The notes below the pieces were generated by a model, which was given only the letters and a program-made list of their open reading frames with translations, searched no databases and was not told the origin of the DNA. DNA of 64,000 bases from DATLGB01 sp963740765 (GTDB lineage: Bacteria > Actinomycetota > Thermoleophilia > Solirubrobacterales > Solirubrobacteraceae): positions 109,193 to 173,192 of the forward strand of contig CAVUFN010000018.1 in the NCBI GenBank assembly GCA_963740765.1, in the 5' to 3' direction. This document shows, piece after piece, positions 8,054 through 16,740 of this stretch (positions are counted from its first letter, which is position 1; each line of letters opens with the position of its first letter). The position numbers were made by a program, and so were the translations under genes.

Positions 8054-8740
8054 GTGGCCCGGTGGCTTCTCGCACTCGTGTTCGCGGCGCTGTGCGTGCC
8101 GGCGACGGCGGCCGCCGCGAAGCCGTGCGCCCAGGGCTACGTCGGGCTGACGTTCGACGACGGCCCGACCCGCGCGACCGCCGGGCTGCTGGACGTGCTG
8201 CAGCGACACGACCTGCGGGCGACGATGTTCAACGTCGGGACCCGCGCGGCGCACCGCCAGGACGACGTCCGCGCGCAGCTCGACGCCGGTATGTGGGTGG
8301 GCAACCACACGTACTCCCACGAGGATCTGACCGAGCTGGGCAGGTCGAAGCTCGCCGACGAGATCTTCGGCGGGCAGGCCGTGCTGGGCGGGATCACGGG
8401 GCGCGCGCCGACGCTGTTCCGGCCGCCCCTGATGGTCACGAACAAGCGCATCCAGGCCGAGGCGGAGCGCCATGACCTGACGGAGGTCCTGGCCACGGTC
8501 GACTCGCGCGACTATCTGGGCGCGTCGGTGGGCGAGATCGTGCGCGCCGCGCGCACGCTCGAACCGGGCGGGATCATGCTCATGCACGACTACGCGGGCA
8601 ACACGAGGAAGGCGATCCCGCGGATCGCGCGCACGCTGGCGAAAAAGCGCCTCTGCGCAGGAAGAATCCGCTCGACGACCCGCGACATCCCGTCGGCGGG
8701 CGGGACCGCGGTCTTCCACGCGGTGGCCGTTCGGCCATAG
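8054..8740 (+). CDS. Secreted polysaccharide deacetylase (NodB/CE4)
   Basis: The product is 228 aa from GTG at 8054 with a signal peptide (1-21). NodB motifs are present in order: TFDDGPT (catalytic base and metal Asp), NHTYSH (metal His pair), FRPPL (a variant of the RPPY/G motif) and LMHD near the C-terminus (catalytic His). It should remove N-acetyl groups from an extracellular polysaccharide such as peptidoglycan or chitooligosaccharide. It is a single-domain enzyme of normal size. Promoter-like elements for the next gene begin shortly after its stop. Confidence 0.88.
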   Translation: MARWLLALVFAALCVPATAAAAKPCAQGYVGLTFDDGPTRATAGLLDVLQRHDLRATMFNVGTRAAHRQDDVRAQLDAGMWVGNHTYSHEDLTELGRSKLADEIFGGQAVLGGITGRAPTLFRPPLMVTNKRIQAEAERHDLTEVLATVDSRDYLGASVGEIVRAARTLEPGGIMLMHDYAGNTRKAIPRIARTLAKKRLCAGRIRSTTRDIPSAGGTAVFHAVAVRP

Positions 8741-8763
8741 CCATCTGGACATGCGTCACAAAC

Positions 8764-8793
8764 TTGTCACAAAGTCTCCCTGATGGGTTAGTT
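8764..8793 (+). promoter_or_regulatory. Candidate sigma-70 promoter for the 46-aa gene
   Basis: TTGTCA (8764-8769) and TTAGTT (8788-8793) are 18 nt apart, followed by an A-rich leader and an AAGAAG ribosome-binding stretch before ATG 8827. The local AT content is unusual for this window. The -10 match is imperfect. Confidence 0.35.
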
Positions 8794-8826
8794 TCCTAGA
8801 CGAACCCAATCGAAAGAAGAGACGAC

Positions 8827-8967
8827 ATGACCCGCCTCATTGGCTGGCTCAGCGGAGTCGTCCGCGAGCCGCACACGCAGTCCGAGATCCACTTCCACAG
8901 CGGCCCCGAGCACCAGCCCGCGCCCTGCTTCGACGCCCGCTGCGAGAGCCCCCGCCTCGAGCTCTAG
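8827..8967 (+). CDS. 46-aa His/Cys-containing small protein
   Basis: The ORF encodes 46 aa with an AAGAAG purine stretch 6-13 nt upstream of ATG and its own promoter-like region. The N-terminus (LIGWLSGVV) is amphipathic. The middle has HFHSG and the end has PCFDARCESP, so His-X-His and Cys-X4-Cys could bind a metal or form a disulfide. I know of no characterised family. Its stop shares a CTAG with the convergent DAHP synthase stop, so the pair is packed with no spacer. Confidence 0.6.
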   Translation: MTRLIGWLSGVVREPHTQSEIHFHSGPEHQPAPCFDARCESPRLEL

Positions 8968-9986
8968 ACGGCGACGGCCGCGCCCGCCACGAGGCGGAGG
9001 CGGCGCACCAAGTCCGGCAGCCGGTCGAGCGTGACCGCCTGCGGGCCGTCGCATCGGGCGGTCTGCGGGTTCGGGTGACACTCGATGATCAGGCCGTCCG
9101 CTCCCGAGGCGGCGGCCGCCAGCGCGAGCGGCTCGACCAGCGCGCGGCGCCCCGCCGCGTGCGAGGGATCGACGATGACCGGCAGGTGGGTGTGCTCCTT
9201 GAGCACGGTCACCGCGGCCAGGTCCAGGCACGAGCGGGCCGGCGTCGCCTTGGCGTGGATGCCGCGCTCGCACAGCACCACACGCTGGTTGCCCTCGCGC
9301 AGGATGTACTCGGCAGCCAGGAGGAGGTCGTCGATCGACGCGCCCATCGCGCGCTTGAGCAGCACCGGCAGCCCGGAGCGGCCGAGCTCGGTGAGCAGCG
9401 GGAAGTGCTGCATGTTGCGCGCGCCGACCTGGACGCAGTCGGCGTACTCGACCACGGCGTCGATGTCGCGCAGGTCGGTGAGCTCGGTGACGACGGGCAG
9501 GCCGGTCTCCTCGCGCGCGCCGGCGAGGATCTTCAGCCCCTCGACGCCGAGGCCCTGGAAGGCGTAGGGAGACGTGCGCGGCTTGAAGGCGCCGCCGCGC
9601 AGCAGGTCCGCGCCGGCCTCCTGGCACGCGCGCGCGGTGACCATCGTCTGCTCGACGGACTCGACCGCGCACGGGCCGAGGATCAGCCGGAACGCCGCGC
9701 CCACGCCGCCGAAGGCGACGCCGCCGACGTCGACCGGATGCGGGAGGTCGTCGTGGCGATGCCGGTGCGCGAGCTTGTAGGGCGAGGAGACGGGGACGAC
9801 GCGGTCGACGCCCGGATCGGCGTCGAGCTCGAGCGACGTGAGGTGGTCGCGGTCCCCGTCGATGACGCCGATCACCGTCACCTCCTCGCCGACCACCCGC
9901 TGGGCACCCGCGCCGGTGGCGAGGATGCGCTCCGTCAGCGCCTCGATCTGCTCCGGCGTCGCGTCGGGGTGGAAGATGACCAGCAT
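8964..9986 (-). CDS. aroF: 3-deoxy-7-phosphoheptulonate (DAHP) synthase, type I-beta
   Basis: The product is 340 aa. It catalyses the first step of the shikimate pathway, condensing PEP and erythrose 4-phosphate. Residues 1-70 are a ferredoxin-like regulatory domain, as in Thermotoga-type enzymes. The barrel shows GPCAVES (about 105), FKPRTSPYAFQG, VQVGARNMQ, LLKRAMGAS, a metal-site CERGIHAK and DPSHAAGRR, all expected. The N-terminal domain implies feedback control by aromatic amino acids. No other aro gene is nearby. Confidence 0.93.
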   Translation of the reverse strand: MLVIFHPDATPEQIEALTERILATGAGAQRVVGEEVTVIGVIDGDRDHLTSLELDADPGVDRVVPVSSPYKLAHRHRHDDLPHPVDVGGVAFGGVGAAFRLILGPCAVESVEQTMVTARACQEAGADLLRGGAFKPRTSPYAFQGLGVEGLKILAGAREETGLPVVTELTDLRDIDAVVEYADCVQVGARNMQHFPLLTELGRSGLPVLLKRAMGASIDDLLLAAEYILREGNQRVVLCERGIHAKATPARSCLDLAAVTVLKEHTHLPVIVDPSHAAGRRALVEPLALAAAASGADGLIIECHPNPQTARCDGPQAVTLDRLPDLVRRLRLVAGAAVAV

Positions 9987-10019
9987 CGGCCGGGGAGAAG
10001 CTAGCCGGACCGCCGATGT

Positions 10020-10050
10020 GCGCCGGCCGCCGCGGACGTGCGGCCGGCGC
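10020..10050. terminator. Strong GC hairpin after the FG-GAP/RTX gene
   Basis: GCGCCGGCCGC (10020-10030) and GCGGCCGGCGC (10040-10050) form a perfect 11-bp stem with a 9-nt loop. It lies 11 bp beyond the stop of the reverse-strand RTX gene and upstream of the DAHP synthase gene. There is no T-run. Confidence 0.5.
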
Positions 10051-10061
10051 GTCAGAGCTGG

Positions 10062-12473
10062 CTAGGGGATGCCGGCGAGCTTCTCGCAGGCGGTGGCGGT
10101 ATCCGTCCCGGTCTGCCCGTTGCAGACGTCGCGGTCGGCGCCGCCGTCGAGGTCGTCGTCGTCGTTGCCGCCGCGGACGGTGTCCGTGCCGGCTTCGCCG
10201 AACAGGTCGTCGTTGCCGTTGCCGCCGGCGAAGCTGTCAGCGCCCGCGCCGCCGTAAGCGGTGTCGTCCCCGTCGCCGGCGTTGATGGTGTCGTCGTCGT
10301 CGCCGCCGTAGAGGACGTCGTCGCCGCCGAAGCCGTTGAGGACGTCGTTGCCCTCGTTGCCGTACAGCGTGTTGTCGCCCGCTCCGCCGGTGATCTTGTC
10401 GTTGTCGGCGCCGCCTTCCGCCGTGTCGTCACCGGCGCCGACGTTGATGCGGTCGTTGCCGCCGTTGCCGTAGGCGGTGTCGCTGCCGGCGCCGCCCTGG
10501 ATGACGTCGTCGCCGCTACCGCCAGAGAGCTGGTCGTCACCGGCGCCGCCGCTGACGGTGTCCTCACCCGAGCCGCCCTGGAGCGTGTCGCCGCTGGCGC
10601 CGCCGTAGAGCTTGTCGTTGTCGGCGCCGCCTCCGAGGTCATCCAGGCCCGCCTCGCCGTAGATGACGTCGTTGCCCTCGCCGCCGTCGATGTGGTCGTC
10701 GCCGCCGCGGCCGCAGATGCGGTCGTTGCCGCCGCCGCCGTCGATGACGTCCGGCCCGTCGGTGCCGACGATCACGTCGTCGCCGGGGGTCCCCGTCGTA
10801 CCGGCGACGGTGGCCTGCACGCCGGAGCACTTCACGTCGGGCGGGGGCGACTGGCAGTCGGTGTCAGCGGCGTCCGTCTGGCCGTCGAAGTCGTTGTCGA
10901 CGCCGTCGGAGCATGAGCGATCGCCCGGCGGGCCCTCGGGCGACTGGCAGTCGCTGTCGGCCTGGTCGGTGAAGCCGTCGTTGTCGTTGTCGACGCCGTC
11001 TGAGCAGGACGAGTCTCCGGCCGGTCCCTCGGGCGGGTACTGGCAGTCGGTGTCGGACTGATCGGTCTGGCCGTCGTTGTCGTTGTCGATCCCGTCGAAG
11101 CAGGAATTGCTGCCGGGCGGGCCCTCGGGCGACTGGCAGTCGCTGTCGGCCTGGTCGGTGTTGCCGTCGCCATCGTTGTCGACGTTGTCCGAGCAGGTCG
11201 GGTCGCCGGGCGGGCCCTCGGGCGTCTGGCAGTCGCTGTCGGCGATGTCCGCGTTGCCGTCGCCGTCGTTGTCGATCCCGTCCGAGCAGGTCGGGTCACC
11301 GGGCGGGCCCTCGACGGGTGGGATGTTGAAGAGCGTGAGGATCGAGTCGAAGTCGAACGCGAGGATGTCGCGATCGCTGTCGTTGTCGACATCGGTGAGC
11401 GCCACCTCCCAGGACCGCGAGCCGGTGGGGAAGTCCCGCGCCTCGCTGAAGCCGCCCGAGCCGTCGTTGAGCAGGACGGTCAGGTTCTCCGAGAAGAACT
11501 GGTCGATGACGAGGTCCCGGTCGCCGTCTCCGTCGAGGTCGGCGGCCTCTACATCCTGGGGTGACAGGAAGGTGTCGGGATCCTCCGCCGTCGGGAAGGT
11601 CGTCGGCGCTCCGAGCGCGCCGGCGCCGTTGCCGGCCAGGATCTGGACGCCGCCGGACGCCTGGTCGGTGACCGCGACGTCCGCATTGCCGTCGCCGGTG
11701 AGCTCGGCGACCGTCAGGTATTCAGGCCGCCCCGCCGCGTAGTGCGTCGCCGCTCCGAACCCGCCGCTGCCGTTGCCGAGCGCGACGTAGACGCCGTTGG
11801 CCTCATCGTTGGGCTCGAAGAACTTGTAGCGAGCGCCGATGACGTCCTTATCGCCGTCCCCGTTGATGTCGGCGAAGAGTGCGTCTTCGAGGTACGAGTC
11901 GGCGAAGTCGGAGAAGATCTGCCCGTCCCCGTCGAACGTGCCGTTGCCGTTCCCAAGCACCACCGTCGCCTCGGCACAGCATGTCGACACCGTCCCGACG
12001 TCGAGGTTGCCGTCCCCGTCGAAGTCGTCGACGCCGATCCAGGACGTGTCGGAGTAGATGCGCGTCTCGATCGGCGAGCCGATGCCCCCGGCGCCGTTCC
12101 CCGGGAACACGAGCAGGTGATACGTGCGGCCGAGCAGCACGTCGGGATTGCCATCGTTCGTGAAGTCGCCGATCGCCACGTGGTCGAAGCTCTCGCCTCT
12201 CTGTCCGAACAGGTAGTAGGTGGTGGGCGATCCGAAGGTGCCGCCGCCGTTGTTGAGCTGGACCGAGACGGATTCGAACGACTCGCCGCTCGCGGAGTCG
12301 TAATAGCTGCTCGCCGACGCCACGTCGGGAAGCCCGTCCTTGTTGACGTCGCCCGCGGTCCACGCCTGTGTGTTGTCGGGGAGGTCCGAGCTGAATGCAT
12401 TCGAGAAGTTGACCTCCGCGGAGGCGGCGGCGGGGAAGGCGAGGACGAACAGGACAGCGAGGAGCGCGCGCAT
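10062..12473 (-). CDS. Large secreted calcium-binding protein: FG-GAP + Asp/Cys repeats + RTX repeats
   Basis: The product is 803 aa from ATG 12473-12471, with signal peptide 1-22. Residues 25-380 carry FG-GAP/VCBS units (DxDGDGxxD) forming a probable beta-propeller. Residues 387-543 are five units of about 31 aa containing CSDGIDNDGDG and DSDCQ, each with two Cys and a calcium-loop-like Asp run, as in MopE-type and type-3-thrombospondin-like repeats. Residues 560-788 contain about 23 nonapeptide GGxGxDxxx RTX units. The whole should fold on extracellular calcium and suits an adhesin or surface-layer role. No protease or lipase domain and no type I secretion genes are seen. Confidence 0.88.
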   Translation of the reverse strand: MRALLAVLFVLAFPAAASAEVNFSNAFSSDLPDNTQAWTAGDVNKDGLPDVASASSYYDSASGESFESVSVQLNNGGGTFGSPTTYYLFGQRGESFDHVAIGDFTNDGNPDVLLGRTYHLLVFPGNGAGGIGSPIETRIYSDTSWIGVDDFDGDGNLDVGTVSTCCAEATVVLGNGNGTFDGDGQIFSDFADSYLEDALFADINGDGDKDVIGARYKFFEPNDEANGVYVALGNGSGGFGAATHYAAGRPEYLTVAELTGDGNADVAVTDQASGGVQILAGNGAGALGAPTTFPTAEDPDTFLSPQDVEAADLDGDGDRDLVIDQFFSENLTVLLNDGSGGFSEARDFPTGSRSWEVALTDVDNDSDRDILAFDFDSILTLFNIPPVEGPPGDPTCSDGIDNDGDGNADIADSDCQTPEGPPGDPTCSDNVDNDGDGNTDQADSDCQSPEGPPGSNSCFDGIDNDNDGQTDQSDTDCQYPPEGPAGDSSCSDGVDNDNDGFTDQADSDCQSPEGPPGDRSCSDGVDNDFDGQTDAADTDCQSPPPDVKCSGVQATVAGTTGTPGDDVIVGTDGPDVIDGGGGNDRICGRGGDDHIDGGEGNDVIYGEAGLDDLGGGADNDKLYGGASGDTLQGGSGEDTVSGGAGDDQLSGGSGDDVIQGGAGSDTAYGNGGNDRINVGAGDDTAEGGADNDKITGGAGDNTLYGNEGNDVLNGFGGDDVLYGGDDDDTINAGDGDDTAYGGAGADSFAGGNGNDDLFGEAGTDTVRGGNDDDDLDGGADRDVCNGQTGTDTATACEKLAGIP
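10110..10790 (-). repeat. RTX nonapeptide coding repeats
   Basis: About 23 consecutive 27-bp units encode GGxGxD(D/N)xx motifs in the C-terminal part of the secreted protein. They are degenerate at the DNA level, so this is an old array. Confidence 0.85.
10845..11312 (-). repeat. Five 93-bp Asp/Cys coding repeats
   Basis: Five tandem units of 31 codons (one of 32) begin EGPPGD and contain C-DG-DNDGDG-D--DSDCQ. They are protein-coding, in frame and similar enough in DNA to recombine, so copy number may vary among strains. Confidence 0.85.
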
Positions 12474-12679
12474 CACGCGATCTTTCACCTCTTGGCTCTC
12501 CGAAAACAGGGACCCAAGGGATGAAATGGACCATCCCTGGCTCGAACCGTCCTGGGCGGTGGGTGCTCTCGATGTCGCGTGCCGGGACCCGACCCGGCTC
12601 GGCGTCGACCCCAAGCGGGATCAGGACCTCGTCGGTGAGGCCCGGGCTCGGGCGCTCAACTCCGTGGGACACTCCTTCC

Positions 12680-13258
12680 GTGGGCAAGGCGGACGAGACC
12701 CGGGCGCGCATCCTCGAGGCGGCGATGGGGCGCATCGCCCGCGAGGGCGTCGACGGCGTGCGCATCGCGCGCATCGCGATGGACGCCGGCGTCTCCGCGG
12801 CGCTGCTGCACTACCACTTCGAATCCCGCGACGCCCTGCTCGTGGAGGCGCTCGGGCACTCCTTCGCCGCGGCCGGCAACACGCGCGAGACGACCACGGA
12901 CGGGACCGCCAGCGAGCGGTTGCGGGCGATCATCGACTCGAGCCTCCCCGTCCCCGCCGAGCGCGACAACTTCCTGCTCTGGGTCGAGCTGTGGCTGCGC
13001 GCGAGCCGCCAGCCCGAGCTGCGCGAGCCCGCCGCGCGCCTCTACGAGCGCATGCACCAGTGGGTCGCCGACTGCCTCGAGGACGGCAGGGCGAGCGGCG
13101 AGTTCGACGCCGACCTCGACGTCCGGCGCGCCACGGACCACATCCTCGCGATGCTCGACGGCTACGGCGTGCGCGCGCTGCTCGGCGACCCGGCGATGAC
13201 GGTCGAGCGCGCGCGCGAGGAGGTCCTGCACTTCGCGAGCACCCTCACCCGCCGGTGA
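12680..13258 (+). CDS. TetR-family transcriptional regulator
   Basis: The product is 192 aa from GTG at 12680; the upstream in-frame extension is compositionally unlike a protein. The N-terminal helix-turn-helix is typical (TRARILEAA, then VRIARIAMDAGVSAALLHYHF at about 30-50). The ligand domain has a WVELWLRA segment seen in BetI/AcrR-like members. It converges on, and overlaps by 14 bp, the Rieske oxygenase gene, so it is a candidate regulator of that gene, though position alone does not prove it. Confidence 0.85.
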   Translation: MGKADETRARILEAAMGRIAREGVDGVRIARIAMDAGVSAALLHYHFESRDALLVEALGHSFAAAGNTRETTTDGTASERLRAIIDSSLPVPAERDNFLLWVELWLRASRQPELREPAARLYERMHQWVADCLEDGRASGEFDADLDVRRATDHILAMLDGYGVRALLGDPAMTVERAREEVLHFASTLTRR

Positions 13259-14366
13259 ACGATCCGGCGAGCGCCGCGGCGTAGCGGTCGGCGACCATCA
13301 CGTCGAAGTGGTGCACGTCGTCCTCCTGGGTCGTGTAGCGGCCCGGGGTGTAGGTGCGGCTCGACATCCCGATCTGCGTGAGCTCGCACACGTGCCAGTC
13401 CTGCCGGTTGACCGTGTCCCAGAAGTCGACGGCGTCCGCGGTGTGGGTGACGCCCGCCTCGAAGAACCACTCGCACACGACCTCGGTGCGGTCGACCGCG
13501 CGCGGCCACAGCGTGTGCAGCATCACGTAGTCGGGATGCAGTGAGATCAGCGCGTTGGGGAACAGCGCGAAGTAGAGGACCTCGCGCGTGTCCACGATGT
13601 TCGCCCGGCCGCCGTGACCCATCGTCTCGGCGCCCTCGGTCAGGGTCATCGAGCCGCCGCACCACGCGCCGGCGCCGTCCATCTGCGCGCCGCTGAGGAA
13701 GTGGCTGAGCGCGTTGAGCTCCGGGTGCACGCCCGGGCAGTGCAGGCACTCGTTGTAGTTCTCGGCGATGACCTTCCAGTTGGCCGCGACGTCGTAGACG
13801 TGGCGGGCCTGGCGGCGCAGGTCGGGGGTCCTGTAGCGCGCGACGAGATCGGACAGGTCGCCGACGTGGCGCTCGGGCGGCGGCGCCTCGCCGGACAGAT
13901 CGAGCAGGACGAGGCCCTCGACGACCGCGAGCCGGACGGGGTGCAGGCCGTAGTCGCACTTGTCGAAGCCCTCGATGCCGTCGGTGAACTGCGCGAACTT
14001 CAGCGACCCGTCGAGCCCGTAGGTCCACGCGTGGTAGGGGCAGCGCAGCTGCTTGGTCTGACCCGCCGGCTCGTTGACGACGCGGGCGCCGCGGTGCCGG
14101 CAGGTGTTGACGAAGGCGCGCGGCAGGCCGTCGTCGTCGGCGACGACGACGACGTCCTCCCGTCCGACCTGCACGCGGAAGAACTGGCCGCGCTCGCGGA
14201 TCTGGTCGACGTGGCCCGCGCACACCCAGTCCCGCGTGAAGAGGTGCTCCTGCTCCCACGCCAGGACGGCGGGATCGAGAAAGGCGGGTCCTGGGAGCTG
14301 AGTGGCCTGGGCGAGCGGGCGGCGAGTCCGCTCGACTGCGGCAGCGTCGAGTGGCAGAGTGCTCAT
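13245..14366 (-). CDS. Rieske non-heme iron ring-hydroxylating-type oxygenase, alpha subunit
   Basis: The product is 373 aa from ATG 14366-14364. The Rieske [2Fe-2S] site reads TCRHRG then LRCPYHAWTYG (C-x-H and C-x2-H). The mononuclear iron site is NYNECLHCPGVHPEL (His pair), with an Asp in DFWDTVNRQD. The spacing resembles glycine-betaine/choline-type and carnitine-type monooxygenases as much as aromatic dioxygenases, so the substrate is open. No reductase or ferredoxin gene is adjacent, so electrons must come from elsewhere. Confidence 0.87.
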   Translation of the reverse strand: MSTLPLDAAAVERTRRPLAQATQLPGPAFLDPAVLAWEQEHLFTRDWVCAGHVDQIRERGQFFRVQVGREDVVVVADDDGLPRAFVNTCRHRGARVVNEPAGQTKQLRCPYHAWTYGLDGSLKFAQFTDGIEGFDKCDYGLHPVRLAVVEGLVLLDLSGEAPPPERHVGDLSDLVARYRTPDLRRQARHVYDVAANWKVIAENYNECLHCPGVHPELNALSHFLSGAQMDGAGAWCGGSMTLTEGAETMGHGGRANIVDTREVLYFALFPNALISLHPDYVMLHTLWPRAVDRTEVVCEWFFEAGVTHTADAVDFWDTVNRQDWHVCELTQIGMSSRTYTPGRYTTQEDDVHHFDVMVADRYAAALAGSFTGG

Positions 14367-14477
14367 CGGGCGCAACCTAGCGCATCCTTGTGCGGCTGGC
14401 AACGTAGTCAGTAATGGTGGCGCGGCTCGACCGCGGGAGCTGCGACCGCGCCGCGACCGCCTCGGTACGGTGACCAC

Positions 14478-15881
14478 ATGCGCGCCGCCACCCTGGTCCT
14501 GCTGTGGCTGCTCGTGGCGCCGGGCGTGGCGCACGCGCAAGGGGCGCTCGCGTGCACGGGCGATGCGAGCACGGCGCAGCCGCTGACGCTGACCGTCGAC
14601 GGCGGGTCCGCGACGGGCCGGTACGTCGCGCCGGTCGCGCCGCCGTCCGTCGCGGTCGTCTTCGGCCACGGCTACTCGTACGCGTCGGACGGGTGGGTGC
14701 CGCACATGCGCCGGGCCGCGAGCCGGTCTCGCGCGCTCGCCGTCACCATGGACTACCGCGGGCTGGTCGATCTCGGCGACGATCCCGCCGACACCTGGCC
14801 GTACACCCGCTCGCGCGGCTATCCGGTCCGCGCCGGCGCGGAGGACCTCGTCGCCGCCGCGCAGGCTGCGGTCGCCCGCTGCCCGAGCGTGCGCCACGTG
14901 ATCCTGCTCGGCGTGTCCATGGGCGGCAACGCCTCCGGCCTGGCGATGGCGCTCGGGGCCAAGCGCCCCGACGGCGCGCCGCTGTTCGACTACTGGGTCG
15001 GCGTGGAGGGCGTCTACAACCTGCTCGAGCTCTACGAGGCCGCCAACGCCGGGCAGGCGATCAGCCCGTTCGTCGCGCAGGTCAAGGAGGACATCGAGAT
15101 CGAGGCCGGCGGCACGCCGCAGACCCAGCCGGCGGCCTACCAGGAGCGGACGGTGGTGGCCCGCGCCGACGACATCGCCGCGTCGGGCGTCAAGGGCGTC
15201 GTGCTCGTCCACGCGCGCGAGGACGGGCTGGCGCTGTACCCGCAGGCGCAAGAGCTGGCGCGGCTGCTGCGCGGCCGCGACGTCGCGACGGACTTCTACA
15301 CCGTCGGCTCGCGCGCCGAGGGGGACGACCCGGACACGACCCTGGCCGGCTACGGCGGCGCCGAGACCGGCCAGGCCGGGCACGGGTCCGAGGTCTCCGA
15401 GCACCACGTCGTCATCGACCAGGGCCTGGACCGCGTGGATGCGCTGATCGCCGGCGAGCCGCCGCCATGCGGACGCGACTTCGCCGTCGAGGGCAGCCCG
15501 CGGAGCGTCACGCCCGACCCCGCGGCCCCCGCCGACGGGTGCCCGGCGGGCACGCCGCTGGCCCCGGCCGCCCCGGTCGCGGGCTGCGCGCTCACCGCGC
15601 CGCGGTTGACCAAGGTGCGCGCGCGGCGGCGCGGGCGGGTCCTGCGCGTCACCGGGCGGGTGCGCCCCGGAGCCTGCCGGCCCGACCGGGCGCGCCTGCG
15701 CCTGCGCGTGCGCGCCGCCCGCCGGCACCGCAGCGTCCGTCTCGCCCGGCCCGGGCGCTTCACCATTCGCTTGCGCCATGCGGGCCGCGCGCGGCGGGTC
15801 CGCGTGGTGGCGTCGGACCGTGGGCGGCGGGCGACGGCCCGGGCCGTCCGGGTGCGACGGCGATCCGCGCGCGCTGGGTGA
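14478..15881 (+). CDS. Secreted alpha/beta hydrolase with basic C-terminal domain
   Basis: The product is 467 aa with a signal peptide (1-21, AHAQ cleavage). Motifs: FGHGYSY oxyanion region, GVSMGGNASG nucleophile elbow, an acid in VHAREDGL and a late HGSEVSEHH histidine. Residues 330-360 form a Pro/Ala linker, followed by a strongly Arg-rich beta domain. ATG 14478 is preceded by TACGGT (14466-14471) with a 6-nt gap, suggesting a leaderless mRNA. The final 122 bp overlap the convergent EamA gene, so the Arg-rich tail is encoded antisense to a transporter C-terminus. Confidence 0.8.
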   Translation: MRAATLVLLWLLVAPGVAHAQGALACTGDASTAQPLTLTVDGGSATGRYVAPVAPPSVAVVFGHGYSYASDGWVPHMRRAASRSRALAVTMDYRGLVDLGDDPADTWPYTRSRGYPVRAGAEDLVAAAQAAVARCPSVRHVILLGVSMGGNASGLAMALGAKRPDGAPLFDYWVGVEGVYNLLELYEAANAGQAISPFVAQVKEDIEIEAGGTPQTQPAAYQERTVVARADDIAASGVKGVVLVHAREDGLALYPQAQELARLLRGRDVATDFYTVGSRAEGDDPDTTLAGYGGAETGQAGHGSEVSEHHVVIDQGLDRVDALIAGEPPPCGRDFAVEGSPRSVTPDPAAPADGCPAGTPLAPAAPVAGCALTAPRLTKVRARRRGRVLRVTGRVRPGACRPDRARLRLRVRAARRHRSVRLARPGRFTIRLRHAGRARRVRVVASDRGRRATARAVRVRRRSARAG

Positions 15882-16740
15882 CGACGACGCTGGCGAGCAC
15901 GGCGACGGCGGCGAGGAACGTCGCCGGCCCGACGTGCTCGCTGAGCACGAGCGCCGACCAGCCGAGCGTGAGCAGCGGCTGCGCGAGCTGGAGCTGGCTC
16001 GCGCGGGCGACGCCGAGCCGAGCGAGCCCGGCGTACCAGGCGAAGAAGCCGAGGAACATCGACATCGCGCTCACGTAGGCGAAGCCGAGCAGCGCGTCCG
16101 GGCCGGCGTGGAAGCCGTGCCGGGCGAGGGCGACGGCGGTGATGGCCACGCTGACGGGCGCGAACAGGACGAGGGCCCAGCAGATCGTGCGCGCGCCGCC
16201 GAGCTCGCGGGCGAGGACGCCGCCCTCCGCGTAGCCGAGCGCGCACGCGGCGATCGCGAGCAGCAGCTCCGCGTCGGCCAGCGTCAGCGCACCGCCGGTC
16301 CGGGCGAGGCTGAAGGACAGCACGACGGCGAGCCCGGCGAGGGCGGCAACCCAGAACAGCGGGCTGGGACGCTCGCCGCCGCGCAGGACGGCACAGGCCG
16401 CGGTGGCGGCGGGGAGGAGCGCGACCACGACGGCGCCGTGCGCCGACGCCGCGGTCTGCAGCGCGAGCGTGGTCATGAGCGGAAAGCCCACGACGACGCC
16501 ACCGGCGACGATCACCAGCCTGCGCGCCTGGGAGCGGGTGGGCAGGGGCGCGCGGGTGGCGCGCAGGACGATCGCGCCGGCGGCGGCCGCGACGACCGCG
16601 CGGCCGAAGGCGACCACCCACGGGTCGAGGTCGGCGACCGCGAGCTTGGTCGCCGGTAGGGAGAAGCTGAAGATCAGCACGCCGAGCGCCGCGAGAAGCG
16701 TGCCCGAACGCCTGATGGAAGCGTTACTCTGTGCTCGCAT
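15760..16740 (-). CDS. EamA/DMT-family exporter, divergent from a MocR regulator
   Basis: The product is 326 aa with ten predicted membrane segments in two EamA repeats (ALGVLIFSFSLPATK at the start, GPATFLAAVAVLASVVV near the end) and a Pro-rich tail. ATG 16740-16738 overlaps the ATG of the divergent MocR gene by two bases. A perfect 9-bp inverted repeat surrounds both starts, so expression is almost certainly linked to that regulator. Exported substrate unknown; MocR partners often handle amino acids or vitamin B6-related compounds. Confidence 0.85.
   Translation of the reverse strand: MRAQSNASIRRSGTLLAALGVLIFSFSLPATKLAVADLDPWVVAFGRAVVAAAAGAIVLRATRAPLPTRSQARRLVIVAGGVVVGFPLMTTLALQTAASAHGAVVVALLPAATAACAVLRGGERPSPLFWVAALAGLAVVLSFSLARTGGALTLADAELLLAIAACALGYAEGGVLARELGGARTICWALVLFAPVSVAITAVALARHGFHAGPDALLGFAYVSAMSMFLGFFAWYAGLARLGVARASQLQLAQPLLTLGWSALVLSEHVGPATFLAAVAVLASVVVTQRARIAVAPGRPGPSPAAHGPTPPRGPAARGPHGASEW

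Noticed and set aside
10845..11312. Regularly spaced repeats resembling a CRISPR array
   Set aside because: Units are about 93 bp, in frame and encode a conserved Asp/Cys motif within one long secreted protein; there are no spacers and no cas genes.
12521..12679. N-terminal extension of the TetR gene from ATG 12521
   Set aside because: The added 53 residues have low-complexity, shadow-like composition; the TetR domain begins right after GTG 12680.
10016..12774. Several long ORFs on the + strand and other frames across the FG-GAP/RTX gene
   Set aside because: They are antisense shadows of the highly biased repeat codons; no start signals or domain content.
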